Below are positions 20,757 through 31,211 of a DNA stretch of 64,000 bases, one piece after another. Position 1 is the stretch's first letter; each line of letters opens with the position of its first letter. The position numbers and the translations under genes are program-made. The notes beneath the pieces are model-generated. The model worked only from the letters and a program-made list of their open reading frames with translations. It was not told the origin of the DNA and made no database searches. Origin of the DNA: Choristoneura fumiferana (Eukaryota > Arthropoda > Insecta > Lepidoptera > Tortricidae); NCBI RefSeq assembly GCF_025370935.1, contig NC_133498.1, forward strand, positions 5,006,260 through 5,070,259, in the 5' to 3' direction.

Positions 20757-22609
20757 TGGGTAAGGCCGCGAATTTTGACCAATTTGGACGTTTCAAATTT
20801 GGAACGCTGATAAAAAAAAACTGATAACACCTAGAGGTTTAATTTTTTTTTTATTATATGACACGATATAAACTCTCAAGGTCGCAAATGAGATAATTGA
20901 TTTAAACCCTTTTAAAAAAATAATAAAAATATATAACCGTCCAAAACGTAACGAAAATTGACTATTTTTTTTGACCACGAGTACTTAATACCTTATTATT
21001 TTCATGCTATTTAACTTCTCATGATCATGATTTTGTTTAAACAAAATTTATGATATAACGATAGTCCTACCGATTGCGGAATCATGATTATCAAATAATT
21101 TTCATGTTTTATATTTATTTCTTTTCACGTGCCAAAAAACCACGTTTTCGTTACGAATACTTAGGTGACGCTTAATTAAGCTACCTTTAACGCCAATTTC
21201 GGTAGAAATTTGTTTTTGTACACTGGCAACTAATACTCTAATAGGGCAACATCGATGAGATAAATAAATCTCATCAGTTTGTTGACAAACAGCCATCAAA
21301 AGTGACGCGGAGGTTTTTTTTCGAAAAAACGTCGAAAGTGCTTGTTCGATTTTAAGGGTAAGTAGTGATTATTTTTAACTGGTTGTTTTTTCATACGATA
21401 GGGTAATCTTTTCCATTTAAGTGGCATGTGTTATTATGTTCAAAATGTCGTTATTCACCATGATAAACGATTTTTTGTATAAAATACGTTACACTTTCGT
21501 TACGATTACGTTACATTTTTACAAAATGCTATATTTTGTACATAACGTAACGAAAAAATGTGGTAAAGGGAAGTTCACACAGAAAAATTCTAACTTACAC
21601 CAGTTTATTATTAGGTTTCCAATGACTGCACGCACAGTAAGTTAGTTAGATGGATATTTTGAAGTTAAATACATTTTAATCTGTAGGTGCAGGGATCGGC
21701 ACAAAAGAATTGTGGCGAGTTCTGTGTTCACGTCCTGCTACATGCATAGCGTATTTAAAGTGAGAGACAAACGGAGAGATTCACTTACCTACTTAGTTCA
21801 TTTGTTACCTAAACTTAATAATCATAATAATTTATTTCCAAAAACATCTTTTTACATTGTCCACTTAACTAAGATACTACTTCCTAAATTGGTAAAACCT
21901 GTGATTTAGGGTTTTGGCCATTTCTTTGAGGTATTTAATAGCTTGTACAGTCGAAGTCACAAGCATGCTCACAACTAGGTGGTAGGACCTTGTGCAAGGT
22001 CCGCCCGGATTGCTACCACCATCTTCCTCGCTAATCCTGCCGTGAAGCAGCAGTGCTTGCACTGTTGTGTTTCGGCGTGGTGAGTAAGACAGCCGATGAA
22101 ATTACTGGCACGTGAGGTATCCCATCATAGGCCTCTAGGTTGGCAACGCGTCTGCAATACCCCTGGCGTTGCAGATTTTTATGGGCGGTGGTGATCTCTT
22201 ACTCATTTGATCGTTTGCCATCCAGTCGAATAAAAAAAAACCACATCCAAATTCGTTATGCTTATAAATGTGCACCTTATTGTCAGTGTTAGAGAGGCAT
22301 GTAAAGATACACTTTTGGAAAGATGTTCGTCAACTAGAGGGTACTTCTACTTCCACATTCTCATGTTTAGCTCTATAGATCTCATATAGGACAGATTTAA
22401 GATCAGTGTCGTCAGAAAGTTCTAGTAAAACTAAAAACTTCACTTTATTATATGACATGTATTTTTTTTTCATACATACGTTATCTAATGGGAATTTTTA
22501 CCAGTTTGATCTAGGCTTTATAAAAATTTGCGTTACGTTTTATGGTAACGCCACGTATTTTTTTATGTTATGTCTATGTCACATTGGTTAAAATTCGCGG
22601 CCTTACCCA
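20757..22609. mobile_element. 1.85-kb inverted-repeat element without transposase
   Basis: The left end TGGGTAAGGCCGCGAATTTT continues for 27 bp (to 20783) and is matched with one difference by the right end (22583-22609). TATA flanks both sides (20753-20756, 22610-22613). Inside, CGTTACG/CGTAACG words cluster near both halves (20947, 21149, 21498, 21546, 22531), plausible subterminal protein-binding repeats. A donor-like AAG|GGTAAGTAG lies near 21353. No transposase frame is present. A later retroposon tail sits at 21978-22240. Confidence 0.7.
21978..22240 (+). mobile_element. Retroposon 3' end ending in A-run (tail-3), copy 1
   Basis: Starts GTAGGACCTTGTGCAAGGTC, passes GAAGCAGCAGTGCTTGCAC and TTTATGGGCGGTGGTGATCT, and ends CCATCCAGTCGAATAAAAAA. 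Other copies: 34917-35170, 43298-43457, 56578-56842. Short frames across it differ between copies, so it reads as 3' UTR rather than coding. Confidence 0.75.
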
Positions 22610-22679
22610 TATACTATAGAGGACACAAGAAATATTATATACATACCTACATACATCTACGAGTATATATCTATATGCT

Positions 22680-22928
22680 CGAAAAACAACATTCCTTTCG
22701 GTAGTCGGGTAAACCTAATTTCAAAGGAAGGGAGAATATAATTTCAAAGTACAATATCTCAAAAACGTAACTGATTTTAGTGAAATCTAGCTAAAGACCA
22801 CCGCAAGAAGACTCGCTTTCACCCAAAAACACCGCATCAAAATCCATCCGTTTGAGAGCTAAGTTGAGACAGACAGACATTAGAGTCAATCTTATCACCG
22901 TCCTTTTTTCTGTGTCGGTGGTTAAAAA
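22680..22928 (+). repeat. Interspersed repeat (ATCCGTTTGAGAGCTA family)
   Basis: Shares CGCATCAAAATC..ATCCGTTTGAGAGCTA..GACAGACAGACAT and a terminal CCTTTTTTCTGTGTCGGTGG with 55335-55500 and 59595-59800. Non-coding. Confidence 0.5.
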
Positions 22929-23308
22929 CATGCTTCACGAATCTGTGAATTCCTCAACAATACCCTTTCAACTATAGAAGCTATACTACCAGTATATACC
23001 ATATAACTACAGCATAGTATACTTGTTGCTGCAGATGCTTGGATCAATACGGGCCCTTGCCAACGCTCACAAATATAAACCTGTTTCATAGTAATATGTT
23101 TTGCTAAGGGTTTAAGAGTACATTGTGTTGGTATAGAGCGCTAAATAAGGAATTACAAATGAAAGTCTATGCGATGGGAGATGAGTCGATGTTCGGAATT
23201 CCATTACCTAGGTGCATCACAGAATAACTAATGTACTACCGTACATATGTACCTCCTGTGTGGCGTACAATGTTTTTCATCACATTTGTTAGTGAATATA
23301 TTAAATGA
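22929..23308. other. Stretch without recognised feature
   Basis: Nothing supportable. Confidence 0.45.
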
Positions 23309-23480
23309 CTCGCGCGCTGTGCCCTCTGCGCGTTTTCCGGGATAAAAAGTAGCCTATGTCACTCTCGGGCTCATAAACAAAAATCAGGTCGCTCCGTCGC
23401 TCCGCTTCGACGTGAAAGACGGACAAACATACAAGCATACAAACACACACACACTTTTGCATTTATAATATTTGTATGGA
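23309..23480 (-). mobile_element. Helitron, 3'-truncated
   Basis: The 5' end is intact (complement TCCATACAAATATT at 23480); the 3' CTAG end is lost before 23309. A MITE begins five bases later. Confidence 0.7.
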
Positions 23481-23485
23481 TGGAT

Positions 23486-23653
23486 GTACCATCAGCCAAA
23501 TATGTGGTCTACCACCCCAAAGTTGATAATAAAACAATAATGCCAATAGACGTGTCTGTCAACTTTAAAGTCCGACTTTAGCGACATACTTAGGTATTCA
23601 TTTGATAGGAACTTGTTTAAAAATTGATAGACCACTTATTCGGCTGATGGTAC
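23486..23653. mobile_element. MITE with ACCATCAGCCAA inverted ends, copy 2
   Basis: GTACCATCAGCCAAATATGT to CTTATTCGGCTGATGGTAC. Compared with 13462-13634 it lacks about 14 bp (CATTTGCATGTC) and has a short AGGT insertion. Confidence 0.85.
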
Positions 23654-23689
23654 CTATTTATAAAACAAAAAATAATTGATTGAATAAGG

Positions 23690-23935
23690 CGTTACTTTGC
23701 GGAGGTCCATATCAATGAACTAAAAGAATTTCTTTGCTCACCCGCGACCTTATGATAGCTACTTTTATGCAACATATGTGTATTCATGCATCTCCTCCGT
23801 CTCCACACTGTAAGAACACACATATCACACAAACCCAACTATCACCACCGCCACACTAAGCTGACGCGTTTCGAACTCAACCAGAGTTCATCATTAGAGC
23901 AACGTAACCGTTCACCGTGCCAGTAGTGCGAGCAA
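23690..23935 (+). repeat. Interspersed repeat (CTCACCCGCGACC family), longest copy
   Basis: Runs from GGCGTTACTTTGCGGAGG through TTTGCTCACCCGCGACCTTA, CCACACTGTAAGAACACAC and CTCAACCAGAGTTCATCATT to GTTCACCGTGCC. It serves as the local reference for this family. No coding frame and no clean ends. Confidence 0.6.
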
Positions 23936-24357
23936 AGTAAGCGTTAATAGTCCATCGACTTGCGTTTGTTTTATCTTCTAGTCAGAATACATTGCAAAAA
24001 TGCGAAAAAGAAATGAACATATGAATATGCATGAAATTTCTATCTAATTTTCAAGCTAAACGCTAATAAGTCAAAAGTAAACTTACATAAATTATCTTTT
24101 TTTTTGTCAAATAGAGATTTGTGACAAAATATTTACTTTCGCTAAACACAAAATGTAGGACAAGTCAAGGACTTTGTGTACCTACATTTCTATCTTATCT
24201 TCTACGAAATAAGAAAGTTACTGAATATGTGCAAGGCTAAGAAAAGGGAAATCAAAGCTGCATTTTGGCATTATGGTGTGTTGTGAGTTTTGTGAAGATT
24301 TTTCACTTGACCCAGAAATAACTTATGATGGGAGCAAGCTACCCGTGCTTTTTTATC

Positions 24358-24556
24358 CACCCGCGTTTTATTTATTTACTAGAATTATCGCTATCCCGGA
24401 TGAACTATAGTTTTCCGGGATTAAAACTATCCTACATCCTTCACCGGGACTCAAACAATCTGTACACCGAACTTCATCTAAATCGATTCAACGGTTTAGA
24501 CGTGAAAAGGTAATAAACAAATAGACTCACAAACTTTCGTATTTATAATGATAGTG
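24358..24556 (-). mobile_element. Helitron, decayed
   Basis: Helitron words (TATCCCGGATGAACTATAG, CTAAATCGATTCAACGGTTT, ACAAACTTTCGTATTTATAA) in minus orientation; the CTAG end is altered to CTAGAAT. Confidence 0.6.
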
Positions 24557-24578
24557 TTAGTGGAAAACTTGAAACATA

Positions 24579-25017
24579 GGGGCTGTTTCACCACCCATTG
24601 ATTAGTCTTAACTGACGGTTAAATGTGATGCCGTCTCCGTCTATTCGAACAAAACAAATAGAGACGGCATCACATTTAACCGTCAGTTAAGACTAATTAT
24701 ATCATGGACAGGGATATTTGGAAATAATTCCGATCCGCATTAGCGATCCCTTCAAATAGCGAACCTACTGTGTTAAAAATAAAGTTGTGTTAAATACTTG
24801 TGCTGTATACATATCATTTAATAATATTGTAAACCTGTTTTAAAAAAAATATATATATACCTCGTTGAGTTTTTTGCCGGATTCTTCTCAGCAGAGGTTT
24901 TTCCGAACCGGTGGTAGATTTTTTTTGACATTCATAAGTGCTTGTTATAGCCTAAATTTAATAAAGATATATTGACTTTGACTTTGACTTTGAATTAATG
25001 GGTGGTGAAACAGCCAC
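24579..25017. mobile_element. Foldback MITE hosting a retroposon tail
   Basis: GGGGCTGTTTCACCACCC at the left, GGGTGGTGAAACAGCC at the right. The first arm and foldback core are complete, then the right arm is interrupted at 24700-24992. Without the insert it is about 146 bp, like 55046-55184. Confidence 0.75.
24700..24992 (+). mobile_element. Non-LTR retrotransposon 3' end (tail-2), nested
   Basis: Flanked by AATTA at 24695-24699 and 24993-24997. Longer than the 10035 copy at its 5' side; ends in TTTGAC repeats after AATAAAGATATA. Confidence 0.7.
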
Positions 25018-25519
25018 TTAGTGTGAAGGTAGTTCTTATAGGTAGCACAACCAATAAAATCGATGTCTTTTGTTGTTCGCTCAGTGAATTCACAAAAGTA
25101 ACTTTATTTGTTTTATGTTATTAATAGTAAGTAGGTATATATATTTGTAAATTAGGTATATACTTTAAATATATAAGCTGCTTGCTACTCTATCGTATTG
25201 GGTAACTGTAATGATAGATGTAATGTTATTAGAAAAAAAAAAACTATAAATCATAATTTTTATATCTGTCACTGTCAATGTCAGAAATCATCTAAAATTA
25301 TTCCATACTGTGTGTATTTTGCTTAGGAGAGGGACGTATATCTATACAATGTTATGTAACGCTATTTAATGCCCACAGTACAGACAGCAAGCCACACAAA
25401 ATCCAATTAAACTGTACACGTATTAGATTACACGGGACTAAGTTTAACGGAGCCCCAACATAGAGTATGGTATCTCTAATAACTAAATTCATAAAATAGC
25501 ACACTGATATGGCAAATAG
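25018..25519. other. Stretch without recognised feature
   Basis: AT-rich non-coding sequence. Confidence 0.45.
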
Positions 25520-25737
25520 TACAGCACGATTACTTGGAGTTAACACTTGACAGATGGGCGTGCCTTCAGTCAATTTTCAACTTTGACGTCATACAAATAC
25601 AGCCATTTTTAGTACACCGCTACCCACGTTTACAGATTATGTAAAAACTATTTTATTTTGTATGACCTCAAAGTTGAAAATTGACTGAAGGCACGCCCAG
25701 ATTCTGTCAAGTGTTAACTCCAAGTAATCGTACTGTA
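25520..25737. mobile_element. MITE with long inverted repeats, TACAGCACGATTAC ends
   Basis: TACAGCACGATTACTTGGAG at the left and its complement ending TAATCGTACTGTA at the right. The arms run about 80 bp including GGGCGTGCCTTCAGTCAATT. The TACAGT-type end is compatible with a Tc1/mariner origin. One copy in the window. Confidence 0.8.
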
Positions 25738-25740
25738 ATA

Positions 25741-25893
25741 AAGTTGTACCTGGGCGACCGAGTTACGCTCGGGCTATAACTCGATAACAAGCGTTTTCCT
25801 AGAGATAAGACCAAGCTAATTCCATTTGTCATCCCCTAAAACCCCTACATACCAAATTTAATCGAAATCGAAATAATTGCTCGTTTAAAGAAA
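25741..25893 (-). repeat. Interspersed repeat (AGCTTGGTCTTATCTCT family), inverted
   Basis: ACCTGGGCGACCGAGTTACG, AACTCGATAACAAGCG and AGATAAGACCAAGCTA on the plus strand match the complement of 42955-43105. Confidence 0.6.
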
Positions 25894-26036
25894 GGTATTA
25901 GATAGATAGATAAATATCACGGGACAGTTGATTCCATTTGACGTAATCCAAAGTGAGCAGAGCTTGTCTTATGTGTACTAGTACGTATTTATTACCCAAG
26001 ACTCGAGGTGCTCGAGGACCTACAATTGTATTTTTA

Positions 26037-26357
26037 ACGAATATACAAACTGAAACGTGGATGCAAAGAAAAAACCCAGAAAAAGAGACCAGCGCTGGGA
26101 ATCGAACCCAGGTCCTCAGCATTCCGTGCTGCGTGCCATACCCCTACACCACCACTGGAAAGGAGTCTAGATACAATTTTCTCCCGTGCACCACACATTT
26201 CAGGCAGCTTTTTCTTAGTCACTTAAGTAGCGACACTAGCGACATCTATGTTTCATGTTTCAGTTTGTATTTTCGTTTGATTTCATGGGATGACCGTAAA
26301 AGTAACAAATTGGAATTGAAATAAAAAATACAAAAAGACTCCAAAAAAAACAATTTT
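26037..26357 (-). mobile_element. Chimeric retroposon with an internal tRNA-like core, copy 1
   Basis: A 321-bp insert flanked by AATTGTATTTTTA at 26024-26036 and 26358-26370. Read on the minus strand, about 200 bases of unrelated sequence precede a tRNA-like segment with an A-box-like TGGTGTAGGGG and an exact B-box GGTTCGATTCC. The inverted pair TACAAACTGAAAC/GTTTCAGTTTGTA brackets most of the element. The second copy is at 54581-54895. The TSDs show retroposition; a pol III promoter so far from the 5' end is unusual for a SINE. Confidence 0.75.
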
Positions 26358-26424
26358 AATTGTATTTTTATACAAATATCTGCCCCGACCGGGGTCGAAT
26401 CTGGGACTTCAAGGACGAAGCTTA

Positions 26425-26568
26425 AGCGGCTCGTAGACGGGCCATATTTTCACTGCAATTTGTGGCCGGCAACTATTGGTGTCCCTCTCTTACTCACATG
26501 TTAGACAGGGACACCAATTGTTGCCGGCCACAAATTGCTGTGAAAATATGGCCCGTCTAGGAGTCCCT
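26425..26568. mobile_element. MITE inside the SINE, TTA-flanked
   Basis: 144 bp between TTA at 26422-26424 and 26569-26571. The arms (GTAGACGGGCCATATTTTCA, TTTGTGGCCGGCAAC, GGTGTCCCT) are near-perfect complements around a short loop. The TTA duplication fits PIF/Harbinger. Confidence 0.82.
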
Positions 26569-26649
26569 TTAGTAGTCAGGTTCTACAACCACTCGGCTAT
26601 CCGGTCATCCAAATAGCAAAAATTCATTCTCGATCCCTTCGATCCCTCG

Positions 26650-27149
26650 ATCTCTTCGTTCCATTCTCCATACAAACGTAGTCCCGGTCTCATTTGAAAC
26701 AGAAATAGATGAAATTTTGTAAGTATGGACTAGACGTAATTATCTACGCCTGTGGTTTTCAGATTTTCATATAAATGTGTAATATCAGAATTAAAGGAGC
26801 TCAAAAGTCGACAAAAAAAAGATGTCAACTTTGCACGAGAATTACAGACTAATAAAGCATTTTTACAAAAATCGAAAAATCACAGGCATAGAAAATATAA
26901 TGAAAATCTTGATTGTAAAATATCATTGATTTCTGTGCTATGCTTTTCGTATAATATGAGGACAACGAAACCCAAAATTCAACCGCCCAAATCTTGAAAA
27001 GCCTACAGCTATCTCGATATAAATTACGGACGTCGTTGCGGGAGGCATGGGGGACGGCTGCGAGCGCTTATGTCACGAGCGATAAAGACAGCAATGTCCC
27101 AAACGAATGCCTAACGCGGCCGCGCGGCCGGCAGGGAAACTTCTCTTAA
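26650..27149. mobile_element. TTAA-ended element, copy 1
   Basis: About 500 bp, over 90% like 31212-31739 by eye (shared CATACAAACGTAGTCCCGGT, GATGTCAACTTTGCACGAGA, CGAGCGATAAAGACAGCAAT). The right end AACTTCTCTTAA is intact; the left end is eroded to CTCTTCGTTCC. A short open stretch near 26752-26997 is not conserved in copy 2. Confidence 0.7.
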
Positions 27150-27234
27150 TCTGCTGGATCCCGCACCTTCAAAGCGCGGATCCGCAGATCCCACAAATTA
27201 AAAATTTGGCTCTAAAATCACCATAGGTAGGTTG

Positions 27235-27364
27235 ATATCATAGAAACGGAGCGACGGATCAACGTGTTTTTTGGCTACTTTTCATTCCGGAAAATGCACA
27301 GTTCTCGAGAGAACAGCGCGCGATAGCCGAATTCCACGCGGGCGAAGCCGCGGGCAAAAGCTAG
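27235..27364 (+). mobile_element. Helitron, 5'-truncated
   Basis: Begins mid-element at GAAACGGAGCGACGGATCAA and ends GCGGGCAAAAGCTAG then T. Internal loss around the TTTATGGGCC block. Confidence 0.75.
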
Positions 27365-27764
27365 TCTGTTATATTTACGGAATAATCGCCTGGCTACACT
27401 TAAAGATTCCATCCTGTATAACCCGTGATGAGACGTAAGATGACCCTTATACTAAGTTGTTTTGTTACAATGAACCCTAAGTATCAACATATCAATGTTA
27501 CAATGAACCCGATGAAGTAATAGCTACGGTATCATTAACCCGTAATGGGGGCATTTGGTCAGTAGTGTGTAGTGAGAGTACAAGGAATGAGTTCTAAAAG
27601 TATAATCTAGGTTTTGCGGTAGGTTTAGAAGTTCAGGGTCAGCTGACCTAGAAACACTCACAATTTCAAGACGCGCGCTAACGCTTTACCACATTGGGAT
27701 TGCCTAAAAAAATAAAAAGATTTTTATCCTATTTTTGTATAGAAAAATCAATTACAGATCTGCG
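27365..27764. other. No supported feature
   Basis: A word TTACAATGAACCC occurs twice (27466 and 27499); otherwise unremarkable. Confidence 0.4.
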
Positions 27765-27950
27765 TAGAAGCCGTTTATCGCTATCCCGCGGGAACTATGC
27801 AATTTTACGGGATAAAACTTCCCTATGTCCTTCTCCGGGATTCAATCTATCTGTATACCGAATTTCATCTAAATCGGTCCCGTGGTTTAGACGTGATGAA
27901 GTAAAAAACAAACGAACAAACAGACTTACAAACTTTCGCATAAAATATTA
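27765..27950 (-). mobile_element. Helitron, 3' end worn
   Basis: ATCCCGCGGGAACTATGCAA, TCATCTAAATCGG and ACAAACTTTCGCATAAAATA in minus orientation. Same subfamily as 51919-52106. Confidence 0.65.
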
Positions 27951-27964
27951 GTGCGTTATTTTAT

Positions 27965-28075
27965 TAGAATTGCCATCGTATTTTGACGGAAAAGTTCGTA
28001 TTTATCTTTCTTTCTCAACTAGCTTACTGATATTTACTGAAGCTAATTGAGATACGACCTTATTTTGTCTTTATA
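27965..28075. mobile_element. Partial MITE, relative of 17338-17492
   Basis: TGCCATCGTATTTTGACGG, TTCGTATTTATCTT and GAAGCTAATTGAG match the centre of that element; the outer ends are missing. Confidence 0.55.
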
Positions 28076-28085
28076 TTAAACTTAC

Positions 28086-28305
28086 CTAGCTTTTGCCTGC
28101 GGCTTCGTCCGCGTGGAATTCGGTTATCGCGCGCTATTCCTTCGGGAACGTGCATTTTTCCGGGATAAAAAGTAGCCTATGTCACTCTCTGGCCCATAAG
28201 CTATCTCTATGCCAAAAATCACGTTGATCCGTCGGTCCGTTTCGACGTGAAAGCCGGACAAACATACAAACAGACACACTTTCGCATTTATAATGTTAAT
28301 ATGGA
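28086..28305 (-). mobile_element. Non-autonomous Helitron, complete, minus strand
   Basis: CTAG at 28086 and the complement of TCCAT at 28305, with A/T flanks. GCTTTTGCCTGCGGCTTCG gives the hairpin. Four bases separate it from the next MITE. Confidence 0.82.
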
Positions 28306-28308
28306 TTG

Positions 28309-28448
28309 TACAGTCACCGGCACCAATATCTGACACTACGAAGCGTCCGTAAATATTTGATACGACTCTACGTATTTCAAGAGCCAGTAGGACGTATCAG
28401 ATATTTTTGGACGCTCCGCTGTGGCAGATATTAAGCCAGGTGACTGTA
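28309..28448. mobile_element. MITE, TACAGTCACC family, third copy
   Basis: TACAGTCACCGGCACCAATA to CCAGGTGACTGTA; the inner palindrome around GATACGACTC and CGTATCAGATATTT is retained. Confidence 0.82.
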
Positions 28449-28489
28449 CTGTTTTGTGATGTACAACAAAGAGTGTTTATTTGTATTAT

Positions 28490-28620
28490 ATTAATGAACT
28501 AAAAGAATAGTTAAGTTTATGCAAAATATGCGTGTTCATGCAGTTCTTCCACCTCCACACTGTAAGAACACACACAAATCACACAAACCCCTCTATCACC
28601 ACCGCACTAGAATAACGAAT
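28490..28620 (+). repeat. Interspersed repeat (CTCACCCGCGACC family), middle part
   Basis: CCACACTGTAAGAACACACA and ATCACACAAACCCCTCTATC. A short (GT)n follows at 28639-28650. Confidence 0.55.
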
Positions 28621-28754
28621 GATGAATGATATCAGATGTGTGTGTGTGTATTATATTGACAACTAGTCGAAAATTAATTTGAGATGTTTTGCAGCAATGC
28701 ATTACATACATTTTTGTCACTTTCGAATAGTTATCGGTAGTATGATTTCAAATG

Positions 28755-28811
28755 GAGTAGGCTTATGTCCAGATGTCCTACGGCAGACATGATGATGATG
28801 ATGATAATGAT
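28755..28811 (+). mobile_element. RTE-like 3' end with (GAT)n tail
   Basis: TAGGCTTATGTCCAGATGTC, a variant of the RTE closing block, then ATGATGATGATGATAATGAT. Confidence 0.55.
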
Positions 28812-29579
28812 TTCAAAAACCTTCGATACCAGGAGAACGATTTCAGAATCGAGATTCTGTAAGTAAATATCTATTGTTATTGTATTACAGAGGATAACAA
28901 GATGTGAAATGAGAGTTCAAATATTGTACGTACGTAATTCAGTGTCTTGTTTACCCCTCTTCTATGAGTAACTGGAAATTGACACCCCCTCCCTCACGGT
29001 ATTCAAATATGGCGTCTCATTTAGTAAAGTTTGGGACATTTGCATCTCATTTGTTTATTTATTATTTATGGGGTAGGTAACAAGGTTACAAAATGCAACA
29101 TTTTGTGATACTTACATAAATAATACATAAAAAGTATAGCTAGGTGTAATTTTTATGGTCTATGCTTATTAATAAGCGTTTTCTTAATTATAGGAAAAAA
29201 AATGTTAAATGGTACCTACTATATGCATCTTAGAACTATAAGTACTCGTAACGGCAAATTAAAAACAGTTTCTGTTTTTTGCACATGACGTAGTTATGTT
29301 AATGATTTAATTTTAGTTTAAAGCAGAACTATGTTACAAAATATGTTTCCGGTTGTCATTTTGTTACTGAAATTACTTTAATAGTTCAGTAGATAATGAT
29401 TTATGTTAGAATCTAGTTAAGGTAGCAGGCATGATACGAGAAAACCGAGTTCCTTTTCATTATGTACAAATCTAACTGGATATATTGTATGCCCGAAACG
29501 GGTAACTGTTGATAGTTTGTCCCATATATCGACTCTGTACTCTCCTCACAATGTACGCTATGCGAGTAAAGCTATAGAT
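28812..29579. other. No supported feature downstream of the host exon
   Basis: This would be intron of the minus-strand gene. No second exon could be recognised. Confidence 0.4.
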
Positions 29580-29755
29580 AAATATTAGGTACTATTCATG
29601 TGTTTCATGTGTTTTTATGTACAATAAAGAGTTTTACATAAAATCAACCCGGAGGTAATTCAGCAGATGAATAGATTAGTAAATGTTTAACTGTTTCATT
29701 TTGTTATTTTTCTGTATTGTTGTCGTGTATAATAAAGAGTCATTGTATTGTGAAC
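29580..29755 (+). repeat. Two short non-LTR 3' tails
   Basis: GTACAATAAAGAGTTTTACA near 29620 and TATAATAAAGAGTCATTG near 29730 each resemble the last bases of tail-type elements; both lack anything further 5'. Confidence 0.45.
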
Positions 29756-29981
29756 TGTATACTTTGAACACTGACGAATTTTGTCGAAACATTCGTTAAA
29801 ATTCTTTAATAAAAAATCCAAGAATATTCAATTATACTAACCAAGCCATCTGATGGATTATCCTGTAGTGGTTTTAAAACACCTTCTGTACCTTTATACT
29901 CATTTAGGTACTCTTGATTTGAAGATGGACCTTGTGTTTGCCAACGACACGTATGAGACTTAAAAGTAAAGTATACGTTAC

Positions 29982-30501
29982 CTGACGCAGTAGTGGTGGC
30001 AACGGTGGTAATAGACACAGTATTCGTCGTGCTCGCCTCAGAGGTGGTGTTCGCTGCATTAGCCATCTCCACGATCCTGTCCACCGCTATCCTGTTACCA
30101 GGAAGTATCCCATCTCTTTCCGCAGGTTCTGGAGTCGTATCCTCCTCAATAACTTGAGGACTAGGCACGGTTTGGCTCAAGTCATTCGCAACTATAACGT
30201 TCACTGTTGTCAAAGACTCCAAGTCGTTAGTCTCTCCTATGTGGTGCTGTGAGTTGTCGATGTAAACAGCTGCTGAGCGTGCTCCGAGGGTCTCCATCAC
30301 GCTTTCAGCTAACGATCGCGTCGACATCTCATCCATATCGATATCCTGTTTGATATCGATGATGATCTGGTGTCTCTTTGTCCCTGATCCAGAGGGACTC
30401 TGCACCTGGTGAACGCTGACTTGGGCCTCGGTGCCTGGCTGCGACATGTGATGCTGTATGACCTGGGTCAACTGCCCTTCTAGCACATCTCGTCCCGCCA
30501 T
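29982..30501 (-). CDS. First coding exon of an unrecognised nuclear-factor-like protein
   Basis: The minus-strand ATG at 30501 lies in AAAATGGCGG context and opens 173 full codons to a CAG|GTAACG donor (GT at 29981-29980), leaving one base of a split codon. Residues 1-45 are Gln/Ser-rich (MAGRDVLEGQLTQVIQHHMS), 45-60 acidic (IDIKQDIDMDEMS), and 145-173 Thr/Ser/Ala-rich. There is no signal peptide, membrane segment or DNA-binding domain; such a chain is typical of the N-terminus of a transcriptional regulator (inference). Third-position GC falls sharply after 29981 although the frame stays open to a TAA at 29806, so intron begins there most probably; another possible donor is TTG|GTTAGT at 29841, in phase 0. 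Later exons were not found. The gene symbol is unknown. Confidence 0.75.
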
Positions 30502-31010
30502 TTTCCAGCCTTATCTCTCAACTTGAACACCTCACTTTGATTTGAACACTACACTTACGAAGCTCGAATAAGAGTCAGACTTATTGATCAGTCGAAGGTT
30601 AAAATTATTGCGTTTAGATTATCTAATGAACACTGATGGTTATCTCTGAACACATGATGATATCGTACTTGGGCTAAATTGGGATGCAATGCACCGCGCA
30701 GTTGCAGGAATTGGGAATTGGGTCAGGGGTCAATGAGACCTAGTTTTTTTTTTTTTTGGTTGATTGTGCGTGTTGGTTGGCAGTGTGATTTGAGGCACAG
30801 TTTAGTGGCTACATGTTGTTTGACACATTGGCACGGTGTCCTAAATCGCGCGGCCGTCCGCACCGTAGCGGCCTACGAAAGCGTAGAGCTACGCGCCGGC
30901 GTAGGCCCCTCGGATACTTCCGGATTGCGGGCGGCGGACATGTCCGAAGATATCGGGGTTCGGACAAAAGAAAAGGTTTGTTGGTAAAAGAAAGAGACAG
31001 AATGTGAATT
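30502..31010 (-). promoter_or_regulatory. 5' UTR and CpG-rich upstream region of the host exon
   Basis: Just upstream of the ATG comes AT-balanced leader sequence, then at 30830-30960 a CpG-dense block (CGCGCGGCCGTCCGCACCG, CTACGCGCCGGCGTAGG, a self-complementary word). This is the only strong CpG cluster near the exon and is a plausible promoter. A possible donor GTAAGT at about 30557 could mark an untranslated exon. No TATA box is evident. Confidence 0.45.
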
Positions 31011-31211
31011 TTGTTTTGGTTTACGTAGGCGATCGGAAATTAGAGAATGTTTGTTTTTAAGATATACCGAGCGGCTAAAATCTGGCCCTCAAATGTATGT
31101 AGCCATAAGTAATGAATGTAGAGTGGGCCAAATGTTGTGTCGTTGAGTATAATAGCGGCGATTAAAAAAAAACACGGCGTGAATAATGATTTAATTTTTT
31201 TCGCGTGGTTC

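Larger units (their letters stand above)
25895..26615 (-). mobile_element. SINE-B broken by two nested insertions
   Basis: Three pieces on the minus strand: body at 25895-26023, middle at 26371-26424 with the B-box complement (GGGGTCGAATCTGGG), and head at 26572-26615 with AACCACTCGGCTATCCGG (A-box complement). Order and polarity match 53884-54117 once the inserts at 26037-26357 and 26425-26568 are removed. Confidence 0.75.

Noticed and set aside
26752..26997. 81-residue basic frame as a gene
   Set aside because: It lies within a TTAA-ended repeat, and the second copy of that repeat at 31212-31739 does not keep the frame.
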